Shown piece by piece: positions 25,727 to 33,494 of a stretch of 64,000 nucleotides of DNA. The notes below the pieces were generated by a model. It did not search any database. It was not told the origin of the DNA and saw only the letters and a program-made list of their open reading frames with translations. Origin of the DNA: Candidatus Argoarchaeum ethanivorans (GTDB lineage Archaea > Halobacteriota > Methanosarcinia > Methanosarcinales > EX4572-44); NCBI GenBank assembly GCA_004193545.1, contig RPGO01000024.1, forward strand, positions 124,001 through 188,000, given 5' to 3'. Within the stretch, counting starts at the first letter, position 1, and every line of letters starts with the position of its first letter. A program made the translations under genes and the position numbers.

Positions 25727-27067
25727 ATGAATAATATTGGAATAACCGCGGTCGGAGGCTACAATGAAATGGGTAGGAATATGACCGCAGTACGAGTCAA
25801 CAACAGTGTAGTAATTCTGGACATGGGACTTCGTCTTGATATGGTACAGATACATGAAGATGTGGAAATCGATCAGATACACTCTCTTGACCTGATAAAA
25901 ATGGGCGCTATACCAGATGACACCATACTAAAAGAGGTCAGCAGTGATGTATGCGCTATTGCCTGCACACACGGGCACCTTGACCATATTGGAGCTATAC
26001 CAAAACTTGCTCACAGGTATAATGCTCCAATCCTTGCTACACCATACACAGCAGAACTTATCAAGCATGAAATAGAGGGCGAGAAAAAATTCAAGGTAAA
26101 AAATAAAGTGATTTCCGTACCGCAGGGTGGAACGTACACAGTAACCAAAGATATTACCATCGAGTTTATCAGGGTTCAACACAGCATTATAGATGCATCT
26201 TTTATAGCGATCCACACACCAAATGGCATAATACTTTATGCCAATGATTTCAAACTCGATCGCACCCCAACTCTTGGCGAACCTCCTGATTTTGCCCGTT
26301 TGAAAGAAATCGGAGAAGAGGGTGTTATAGCCATGATCGTCGAGAGCACGAATGCAGGAAATATCGGAAAAACGCCTTCGGAAAAAATAGCAAAAGACCT
26401 GCTCTTAGACGCACTACTTGGAACTGAAGAAACGGAAACCGGGGTAATCGTTACCACTTTCTCGTCCCACATAGCTCGCATCAATGCAATACTTGAGGCA
26501 GCAAAAAAGATGGATCGCATTCCTGTGCTGCTTGGTCGCTCGATGAAGCGATATGTTAAAACCGCAGAGGAACTAAACTACATCGATCTGCCAGGAAATG
26601 TTAAAATATATGGTAACAGGAACACGATAGATCGTGCCCTGAAACAAATCATGCGAGAAGGAAAAGAGAAATATCTACTGATTGTGACAGGACATCAAGG
26701 GGAGCCTGGTGCTACTTTAACCCGTATGGTAAATGAAGAAACACCGTATAGCATTGAAGCAGGTGACAAGCTGGTCTTTTCAGCAAGTACTATACCAAAC
26801 CCGATGACTCAAGCCAATAGATATGCACTCGAGACGAAACTTCAAATGCGCGGTGCACGCATCTACAAAGATGTACACGCATCAGGACACGCATCCTCTG
26901 AAGACCACTGGGAGCTTCTGCGAATGGTGCAGCCAGAACACGTGATACCAGCCCATGGAAACATCAATATGCACAGCAACTACGTAGAAATGGCAGAGAC
27001 TGCCGGATACGTACTTGGGGAAACCGTGCACATTATACGAAATGGTGAAGAGATAACACTTGAATGA
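25727..27067 (+). CDS. archaeal RNase J (beta-CASP ribonuclease)
   Basis: This metallo-beta-lactamase/beta-CASP 5'-3' exonuclease degrades RNA. The metal ligands are in THGHLDHIGAIPKLAHRY near residue 85. HSIIDASFIAIHTPNGIILY near 165 and the later beta-CASP motifs (IVTGHQGEPGATLTRM near 325, VHASGHASSEDHWEL near 385, IPAHGN near 410) are all in place. The 446 residues equal archaeal RNase J rather than the KH-bearing aCPSF type. AAAAGGAG precedes ATG 25727. Its place after the isoprenoid genes is common in methanogens. Hairpin repeats follow six bases after the stop. Confidence 0.93.
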   Translation: MNNIGITAVGGYNEMGRNMTAVRVNNSVVILDMGLRLDMVQIHEDVEIDQIHSLDLIKMGAIPDDTILKEVSSDVCAIACTHGHLDHIGAIPKLAHRYNAPILATPYTAELIKHEIEGEKKFKVKNKVISVPQGGTYTVTKDITIEFIRVQHSIIDASFIAIHTPNGIILYANDFKLDRTPTLGEPPDFARLKEIGEEGVIAMIVESTNAGNIGKTPSEKIAKDLLLDALLGTEETETGVIVTTFSSHIARINAILEAAKKMDRIPVLLGRSMKRYVKTAEELNYIDLPGNVKIYGNRNTIDRALKQIMREGKEKYLLIVTGHQGEPGATLTRMVNEETPYSIEAGDKLVFSASTIPNPMTQANRYALETKLQMRGARIYKDVHASGHASSEDHWELLRMVQPEHVIPAHGNINMHSNYVEMAETAGYVLGETVHIIRNGEEITLE

Positions 27068-27073
27068 TGAAAA

Positions 27074-27147
27074 CTGCAAAGCTGCGCTTTGCAGAAAGTA
27101 ACCAGTAGTTCTCGATTGCGGAAGCACTGCACAACGAAGTTGTGCAG
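27074..27147. repeat. two dispersed hairpins between RNase J and glmM genes
   Basis: CTGCAAAGC-TGC-GCTTTGCAG (27074-27094) and CTGCACAAC-GAA-GTTGTGCAG (27127-27147): identical architecture (9-bp arms, 3-base loop), different arm sequence. They may terminate transcription or protect the mRNA end between the two genes. Confidence 0.75.
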
Positions 27148-27213
27148 AAATAACTCTTGATTGCAGAAGGTAATTCGTGACTCTTGATTGTGAAGCAATT
27201 GAGGTGATAAATA

Positions 27214-28512
27214 ATGAAACTAATGAAATTTGGATCAAGTGGAATACGTGGAATTGCAAATCAAGAGATTACGTCTGAACTGGCAGTACAGATTGGGCGC
27301 GCTGTTGGTGCTGTGTGCAACAGAGTAGTTGTTGGATGTGACACACGAAGAGCAGCCGAGATGATCGAATACGCTGTAGTCTCTGGTTTACTGTCGGTGG
27401 GGTGCAGGGTCACACGTGTGAACATGGTTACAACCCCAACACTTGCTTATGCTGCAAGAAACCATGACTGCGGAATCATGGTCACAGCTTCCCATAACCC
27501 ACCAGAATACATCGGTGTGAAACTCTTCAATCCAGACGGCATGGCGTTTGACAGAGAGCAGCAGACAACGATTGAAGAATTGATTAAAGATAGAAATCCT
27601 GAACTTGCTTCATGGAAAGATATGCAGGAGGTTAGAACTGATAAAAACGCTGTTTCTGACCATATATCGATGATTCTCTCAAAAGTTAGCATCAAAAGGA
27701 AGATGAAAGTGGTGGTGGACTCCGGATGTGGTGCAGCTTCACTGACCACCCCATATCTGCTGCGAGAGATGGGCTGTGATGTGATAACACTGAATAGCCA
27801 GCCAGATGGTTTTTTCCCTGGACGTGGTGTTGAGCCAAAAGAAGAAAATCTTTTTGCACTTCAGGCGCTCGTTTCTAGTACAAACGCAGATATCGGGATT
27901 GCACACGATGGGGATGCAGACCGAATGGTTGCTGTTGACGAAAGAGGAGAAATGGTCAGCAATGATAAACTGCTTGCATTCTTTGGCGAATACGAGGCAG
28001 AAAAGAAGATGGTTGTGCCAGTGGATGCATCCATGCTTATTGATGCTGTACTTCCGAATGTCGAGATTATTAGAACCCGTGTCGGGGATGTGTTTGTTGC
28101 AGAGGAGATAAAGAAAACAGGAGCTGATTTTGGAGGGGAAGCAAGTGGAACATGGATATTTCCAAAGGTTTCTTATTGTCCTGACGGTGTGTATGCTGCT
28201 TCAAGACTTGTGGAGCTACTGAGTAGTACAACAGAGAAATTCGCAGATAAGCTTTCATCGATGCCAGAATACGTGATAAAGCGAGGATCAGTTCTCCATC
28301 GTGGAAATATGGATAAGATTGAGGAAGAACTGCTTGCACTTAATTTTTCCGGGATTGACACAATCGATGGGTTCAGGCTCACATTTGATGATGTGTGGGT
28401 ACTTGTACGTCCTTCCGGAACCGAGCCGTTGATCAGGATTACAGTGGAAGGAAAAACAAAACAATTAGTAGATGAATTATACAATAAAATATATAAAATT
28501 ATAAAAGGTTAA
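27214..28512 (+). CDS. glmM: phosphoglucosamine mutase / phosphomannomutase
   Basis: This alpha-D-phosphohexomutase interconverts 6- and 1-phospho sugars. The N-terminus FGSSGIRGIANQEI, the phosphoserine loop MVTASHNPPEYIGVKLFNPD near residue 90, the metal loop IAHDGDADRMVAVDERGE near residue 230 and the sugar-phosphate loop VRPSGTEPLIRI near residue 400 are intact. GAGGTGATAAATA lies upstream of the ATG. With the acetyltransferase/pyrophosphorylase that follows by three bases it should supply UDP-GlcNAc-type precursors; GlmM is preferred over ManB on that context. Confidence 0.92.
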   Translation: MKLMKFGSSGIRGIANQEITSELAVQIGRAVGAVCNRVVVGCDTRRAAEMIEYAVVSGLLSVGCRVTRVNMVTTPTLAYAARNHDCGIMVTASHNPPEYIGVKLFNPDGMAFDREQQTTIEELIKDRNPELASWKDMQEVRTDKNAVSDHISMILSKVSIKRKMKVVVDSGCGAASLTTPYLLREMGCDVITLNSQPDGFFPGRGVEPKEENLFALQALVSSTNADIGIAHDGDADRMVAVDERGEMVSNDKLLAFFGEYEAEKKMVVPVDASMLIDAVLPNVEIIRTRVGDVFVAEEIKKTGADFGGEASGTWIFPKVSYCPDGVYAASRLVELLSSTTEKFADKLSSMPEYVIKRGSVLHRGNMDKIEEELLALNFSGIDTIDGFRLTFDDVWVLVRPSGTEPLIRITVEGKTKQLVDELYNKIYKIIKG

Positions 28513-28515
28513 AAA

Positions 28516-29700
28516 ATGAAAGCAGTGATACTTGCAGCAGGTGAAGGAACAAGGATGCATCCACTAACAACAACTTGCCCTAAAGTGATGCTTTCGGTTG
28601 CAAACAGACCAGTACTCGAACACATCATCTTATCTGCAAAAGATGCAGGCATCACTGATTTTGTCTGCGTTGTCGGTTACATGGGAGACACTGTTAGAAA
28701 CTACTTTGGAGACGGCAGCAGTCTCGGTGTTCGCATCGATTATGTTGAGCAAAAAGAGCAACTTGGCACTGCTGATGCGATATATGCAGCTAAGGATCTG
28801 GTAGAAGGGAGATTTGTTGTGTTAAACGGGGATGCAATAATCAAATCAGCAGATCTTCGCTCTTTAATAAACTACAAAGAAGATATTGTTTTAGCAGTGA
28901 AGAAACTAAAAAATCCTGCCGGATACGGTGTGGTAAAAACAACAGGCAGTAAAATCGTTGAGATCATAGAGAAACCTGAGCATAATATTGGAAATCTGGT
29001 AAATGCAGGAATCTATCTATTCTCAGATTTTATCTTTGACGCCATCAGAACAACTGAAAAATCAGTGCGTGGAGAATATGAAATCACAGATTCCATCAAT
29101 GCACTGATAGGTAGGGTGGAGGTTAGCTATTTGATACTTGATACATGGATCGACATCGGAAGACCATGGAATCTGCTGGATGCAAATGAATATCTACTTT
29201 CAAATCTTAAGAGAGACGTTTTTGGTAAGATCGAACCATACACTACATTAAACGGTAAAATCAGTGTAGGAAAAGGCACTATTATCAGAAATGGCTCTTA
29301 CATACTTGGTCCTGTTGCAATTGCAGAAAACTGTGATATTGGTCCGAATTGCTTTATCAGACCATATACATCCATAGGAAATAATGTACGCATTGGAAAT
29401 GCTGTCGAGGTTAAAAACAGCATTGTGATGGACGGTACACAGATAGGACATCTCAGCTATGTTGGAGATAGCATTATAGGACATAACTGCAACATTGCTG
29501 CTGGAACAAAGATTGCAAACTTGCGGCATGATGGCAAAAATATCCAGGTAATGGTGAATAATAAGTCTATTGATACCGGAAGAAGAAAACTTGGTGTAAT
29601 CATAGGGGATTGTGTACACACAGGCATTAATACAAGCATCAATGTTGGTGTGCTAATGGATGCCGGACGAAGTACATACCCTGGCGAGGTTGTGATGTGA
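28516..29700 (+). CDS. bifunctional sugar-1-phosphate nucleotidylyltransferase/acetyltransferase (GlmU-like)
   Basis: The N-terminal nucleotidylyltransferase begins MKAVILAAGEGTRMHPLTTT with the CPKVMLSVANRPVLEHII block; the sugar site is near IIEKPEHNIGNLVNAGIYLF (residue 155). From about residue 240, hexapeptide turns (VGKGTIIRNGSYILGPVAIA, IGNNVRIGNAVEVKNS) form a left-handed beta-helix acetyltransferase. The arrangement matches archaeal enzymes that acetylate GlcN-1-P and couple it to UTP. It starts three bases after glmM. Confidence 0.92.
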   Translation: MKAVILAAGEGTRMHPLTTTCPKVMLSVANRPVLEHIILSAKDAGITDFVCVVGYMGDTVRNYFGDGSSLGVRIDYVEQKEQLGTADAIYAAKDLVEGRFVVLNGDAIIKSADLRSLINYKEDIVLAVKKLKNPAGYGVVKTTGSKIVEIIEKPEHNIGNLVNAGIYLFSDFIFDAIRTTEKSVRGEYEITDSINALIGRVEVSYLILDTWIDIGRPWNLLDANEYLLSNLKRDVFGKIEPYTTLNGKISVGKGTIIRNGSYILGPVAIAENCDIGPNCFIRPYTSIGNNVRIGNAVEVKNSIVMDGTQIGHLSYVGDSIIGHNCNIAAGTKIANLRHDGKNIQVMVNNKSIDTGRRKLGVIIGDCVHTGINTSINVGVLMDAGRSTYPGEVVM

Positions 29701-29738
29701 TATGAGACGGCAAGGAAGTATAGAGGGATTTCAGGCAA

Positions 29739-30587
29739 ATGATTAAAAAAGCAATAATACCTGCTGCAGGACTTGGAACACGATTCCTTCCTGTGACGAA
29801 ATCGATGCCAAAAGAAATGCTTCCAATAATCGATAAGCCGATTATCCAGTTCGTTGTGGAAGAAGCTGTCGCTTCTGGAATCGATGACATTTTGATCATC
29901 ACTGGAAGAGGTAAACGCGCCGTTGAAGATTATTTCGACACTTCACCTGAACTTGAAACTCACCTGTTAAATAATAAAAAATATGAATTATTAAAAGAAA
30001 TGAAAGATATCTCTTCGATGGTGGATATCCATTATATCAGGCAGAAAGAGCCAAAAGGTCTTGGTGATGCAGTACTGCGAGCAGAAAAGCATATTGATGA
30101 TGAAGCATTTGCTGTTTTGCTTGGAGATGACATTATCAGGGGAGAACTCTGCATAAAACAGTTGATGGATGTTTATACAAGGTATAAATGCTCTGTCTTG
30201 GCAGTAGAAGAAGTTGGTGATGTGAGCAAATATGGAATCATAAAAGGAGAAAAGATTAATGAAACGATTTATGATGTAGAGGATATTGTTGAAAAACCTG
30301 ATGTCTATCATGCACCATCGAGGATGGGAACTGTTGGCAGATATATTCTCACGCCTGCGATATTCTCATGTATTAAAAAGATAAAACCCGGGTTTGGCGG
30401 AGAGATACAACTTACTGATGCAATAAGGATGCTGATTGACACAGAAGGGGTTTATGCACACACATTCAATGGAAAACGATACGATGCAGGAAACAAAGCA
30501 GATTATGTCAAAGCAATCATCGATTTTGCCCTTGAAAGAGAAGATTTGAGAGATGAGATTGGAGATTACATAGAGGTGAAAAGATGA
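29739..30587 (+). CDS. galU: UTP-glucose-1-phosphate uridylyltransferase
   Basis: GalU makes UDP-glucose. AIIPAAGLGTRFLPVTKSMP at the N-terminus with KEMLPIIDKPIIQFVVEEAV, DILIITGRGKRAVEDYFD near residue 48, QKEPKGLGDAVLRAE near 100 and the GRYILTPAIF plus GFGGEIQLTDAI blocks near 195-215 are diagnostic. The 282 residues are normal. It closes the rightward run from mvk; only relics follow. Confidence 0.94.
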   Translation: MIKKAIIPAAGLGTRFLPVTKSMPKEMLPIIDKPIIQFVVEEAVASGIDDILIITGRGKRAVEDYFDTSPELETHLLNNKKYELLKEMKDISSMVDIHYIRQKEPKGLGDAVLRAEKHIDDEAFAVLLGDDIIRGELCIKQLMDVYTRYKCSVLAVEEVGDVSKYGIIKGEKINETIYDVEDIVEKPDVYHAPSRMGTVGRYILTPAIFSCIKKIKPGFGGEIQLTDAIRMLIDTEGVYAHTFNGKRYDAGNKADYVKAIIDFALEREDLRDEIGDYIEVKR

Positions 30588-30974
30588 AAACATTGACGGA
30601 GAGAATCTTTATTATCTTTATTTAAAGTCACTACCCTGCCCAAAGTCGAAGGATTGTTCTTATCAGTGTTGTAAAGAATTTTGGTTTGAGTGTTAGAAGC
30701 AGGGACATGCTCTTTGGACATAGTTTTTATCATCCTTTGAATTTTTTAGATAGATCTTTTCCTATGCAACTTTCCCCATTCCCAGAGGTTGTCACATTAC
30801 GTGGTGTTGCGGTTGAAACTTTGGGATCACTCTCATATTCAAACCTGGAGCGGCATCCGCAAGACTCAAATCAACAATAACTTCAAAGCAGTGTCAACAC
30901 CAAATGACGTGACAGCCCCCTCAATCTTCGCCAGTGGCCGGGATAAAGTGCACAGATTACGAGTTCTTCACAGA
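30588..30974. other. junk region with paralogue tail and IS end
   Basis: There is no intact gene. 30620-30702 resembles the 3' end of the radical SAM gene at 33495 (see separate entry). At 30893-30926, CAACACCAAATGACGTGACAG and the following CCCCCT resemble the right end of the zinc-ribbon element at 60.9 kb (CAACACCCAACAAGTTGACAG...). The remainder shows no coding signal. Confidence 0.5.
30620..30702 (-). repeat. second copy of a radical SAM gene 3' end
   Basis: These 83 bases match 33475-33557 at roughly 93 percent. Translated on the minus strand they give LLLTLKPKFFTTLIRTILRL followed by WAG and stop, and several of the differences are synonymous. So this is either the tail of a lost tandem paralogue or a diverged duplication bracketing the 30.7-33.5 kb block. 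Confidence 0.7.
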
Positions 30975-32453
30975 TCATTTCTGGGATTGTTTGTGATCTA
31001 TTTGGCGAAGCCATTCCTTTATTACTGACTTCCTGAGGGATGCTGTAGCCAGCTTCAGGGCTTTATTTAAATACCATTGTGCCTCCTGTTCTTTCTCAAG
31101 TTCCAAGTAGGCTACACCCAAAGCGTAGGCAGCGTTGGGGTGTTGAGGATTATCATCGAAGATTTTTTTAAAGTATTGGAGCGCTTCCTCGGAGTGCTCT
31201 TGTATAATTTTTCGGGCTGACTGTAGATGTGGGTAATCTAACACAAGACGCAGTACTTGATCAATGCGACCAAGCTTTTGATATGTAGCTATTGCAGCTT
31301 GGATGGGCTCCTCTGGGTGGTATTTTTGAGCTAAATACCACTTAAGAATGTCATTGGCCAATTTCCCTGAGAGGTCTTTACTAAATAGCGTGCTGTATGT
31401 AACATCGTTAGGCTGGAAGCCCCCTGCACACATCGTTTCTATCCAATCTTTGGCAACATCGTAGTCAGGAGCTTTGTTAATGAATGTGTTGTAGGTGATA
31501 ACGTTAGGCTGAATACCTTCTATACGCATTGTTTCTACCCAATCTTTGGCAACATCGTAGTCAGGAGCTTTGTTAATGAGCGTGCTGTATGTGAAAACGT
31601 CAGGGTATAACCCTGCGTCTTGGATCATCTTAAACACCTTAAGCGCGCTTAGATAGTCGGGAATGCTTGCCATAAGTCGATTCCAGTTTCGCAAGAATTC
31701 TTGGCGTTCCATTTCATCGATGCCCTGCTTTCGAACAGTATATCCCAGACATTCTGAAACACACAGACCAAATTTGTTGGCTTCTTCTACTTTTCCGATA
31801 GTTTTAAGAGTGTAGATAAAATATTCGGGAGCTTCCGGTTCTGCAGATACTTCTGGATTTAATTCCCCCAAAGAAAATACTTCAAAGTCCTCTTCCCACT
31901 TCTTGGGTTTAGTGTGGTCTTTTTCAGTTATGGACTTAATATCAAAGTCTCGCAAAGCGATTTCACGGACAGTTCCGTTAATAACTACCTCGTTGGTATG
32001 AGACCAGCCACATGCTCGTGTTGCCCTTCGAGCGCTGTCTCCCACCCAATCTTTGTGCCCGTTTGGCAGTTCAACACTCACATCTAACCCAGAACAGATG
32101 GCGAGACGAAGTTGAGGTATTTTATTTATGGCAATTCCCGTTCTTTTGTTCATTTCCTCCTGAAATTTATTAGCCATGATGGTTGCAAGGCAGCACAAGG
32201 CTTTAAATTCCTTCGCCTTTTCGGTCATAACCAGCCAGCCATCACCAGTGAACTTCACTAAAGCATCTTTCAACTCAAGATTTTCGAGATGAGGTCGGAT
32301 TTGGTTGGCTAAGGATATATTGAAGCGGTTCAGTTGAGGCGTAGTGAGTTTTAGCCCGGCGGCTGTCGAACCAATTAGGTCTATAGAGAGGCAGAGAACA
32401 TAGGCTTCTATGTTCTCTCCTGCAGAACCTTCCAACTGGTCATTGCGTTCCAT
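30975..32453 (-). CDS. class III nucleotide cyclase domain fused to PPR-like and TPR-like repeats
   Basis: The N-terminal 190 residues resemble the adenylate/guanylate cyclase homology domain: LCLSIDLIGSTA (first metal Asp region), LVKFTGDGWLVM with the F-x-G-D-G metal loop, and KDWVGDSARRATRACGW, the usual V-G-x-x-x-N/R-x-A-x-R segment. A helical region follows, then repeats matching the pentatricopeptide pattern (YPDVFTYSTLINKAPDYDVA, QPNVITYNTFINKAPDYDVA, QPNDVTYSTLF), and at the C-terminus TPR-like helices (EALQYFKKIFDDNPQHPNAA). ATG 32453 follows GGAG; GTG 32465 is an alternative. It could make a cyclic nucleotide in response to RNA or protein bound by the repeats. The domain calls are by motif; activity is inference. 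Confidence 0.75.
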   Translation of the reverse strand: MERNDQLEGSAGENIEAYVLCLSIDLIGSTAAGLKLTTPQLNRFNISLANQIRPHLENLELKDALVKFTGDGWLVMTEKAKEFKALCCLATIMANKFQEEMNKRTGIAINKIPQLRLAICSGLDVSVELPNGHKDWVGDSARRATRACGWSHTNEVVINGTVREIALRDFDIKSITEKDHTKPKKWEEDFEVFSLGELNPEVSAEPEAPEYFIYTLKTIGKVEEANKFGLCVSECLGYTVRKQGIDEMERQEFLRNWNRLMASIPDYLSALKVFKMIQDAGLYPDVFTYSTLINKAPDYDVAKDWVETMRIEGIQPNVITYNTFINKAPDYDVAKDWIETMCAGGFQPNDVTYSTLFSKDLSGKLANDILKWYLAQKYHPEEPIQAAIATYQKLGRIDQVLRLVLDYPHLQSARKIIQEHSEEALQYFKKIFDDNPQHPNAAYALGVAYLELEKEQEAQWYLNKALKLATASLRKSVIKEWLRQIDHKQSQK

Positions 32454-32491
32454 TTGAAACTTCACTCCATTTTATTTATTCAATTGGGTGC

Positions 32492-32588
32492 AATTTCATA
32501 TAACGTTTTGTAGACGTACGGAAGTTCCACGAATGGGAATTTTGGCGCAGTGCTGAAGACACGTAGCCAGATACGCTCTGTTATACGC
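32492..32588 (-). repeat. attC-like site between cyclase and membrane-protein genes
   Basis: Reading the minus strand: GCGTATAACAGAGCGTATCT then GGC, about 60 bases of spacer, then ACGTTATATGAAATTGCACC. TATAAC and GTTATA are exact inverted repeats, and the 18-base block TAACAGAGCGTATCTGGC recurs exactly at 19209-19226. It follows the membrane-protein gene 3' end in the same orientation as the other cassette-like sites. Confidence 0.4.
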
Positions 32589-32677
32589 TGTTTCACTTCA
32601 CTCTTAATTAACCTTCTTTAACATATCTTCCTTTGGTTAATACAAGATTGATTTCATGAAGATACTTGACTTGAAAA

Positions 32678-33223
32678 TTATGCGAATAAAATTTTAGCAC
32701 CCAATAAAATCACATTTAGTGAAGTAACCATCCAAAAAATCACCAAATAAATTTCCATGAATGAGAGCGTAATCTTATCACTTATTTTCTTACATATTTC
32801 TTTGTTATTATTTTGTTTTGGCTTTCCATATCCCAGTTCATACTGGTTAAAACCTTTTCTGTCTTTGAAAAAATCACTTATTTCCTTAGTTATTTCTTTA
32901 TTAAATAAATCCTCAATTTCCTTTAATCTTTTAATTCTGGGGATACTATAATATCGAAAAGTCCACATTAGTAATAACCAAGTGCTTAATAATAATTCCG
33001 TTATAAAAACTCCCATTATAACTTGAAGTTTCGAAAAAACATAAAAGTCTCTGACTAAATACCCTTGCACACCGAAGAGGACAGGTATAAAAATACTGGT
33101 CACCACCCGTGAAAGTTTATGATTATCCCAGATACTTTCATGTAAATTTTTATAATTAAACTTTAAAAGCACCACATCTCTGTCTTTCATATTTATTTTG
33201 CTTGCCTTATCTTCTTTTTGCAT
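32678..33223 (-). CDS. small multi-pass membrane protein of unknown function
   Basis: This 181-residue protein has hydrophobic helices at about residues 40-60 and 66-90, a charged cytoplasmic stretch (RIKRLKEIEDLFNKEITKEI onward), then one or two helices at the C-terminus (FMEIYLVIFWMVTSLNVILL). The two-helix, soluble loop, membrane-tail plan recalls SLATT-type effectors that pair with nucleotide-second-messenger enzymes, but no family is assigned. GAGGGGG precedes ATG 33223. It lies 225 bases upstream of the cyclase gene on the same strand, with an attC-like site on either side. Confidence 0.55.
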   Translation of the reverse strand: MQKEDKASKINMKDRDVVLLKFNYKNLHESIWDNHKLSRVVTSIFIPVLFGVQGYLVRDFYVFSKLQVIMGVFITELLLSTWLLLMWTFRYYSIPRIKRLKEIEDLFNKEITKEISDFFKDRKGFNQYELGYGKPKQNNNKEICKKISDKITLSFMEIYLVIFWMVTSLNVILLGAKILFA

Positions 33224-33262
33224 ATAGATTTTCCCCCTCACACCTTATCCTTAAAATATATA

Positions 33263-33330
33263 GGCGAAATTGCGTATAACTTGGGTATGTCCAACATCAA
33301 TGTCGTATGCCATCCATTCTGGGGTTATAT
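33263..33330 (-). repeat. attC-like site upstream of the membrane-protein gene
   Basis: The minus strand reads AGATATAACCCCAGAATGG, a spacer of about 32 bases, then AAGTTATACGCAATTTCGCC. The ATATAAC/GTTATA arms and the GCAATTTCGCC tail parallel the 32492 site. It stands where the attC of a preceding cassette would be. Confidence 0.35.
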
Positions 33331-33494
33331 CTGAAATTTACTTTATATATACCTTATGTTAGCTGACTGTTAATCCTATTTTTCTTCAACATCCTTTTCA
33401 ATATCCGAACTCTTCATCATTAAATCTAACAGGCTTTTTATTTTACGCAAATCTTTATTGTTTATGTATGTATAATTTAAAGCCACTGCCCCGC

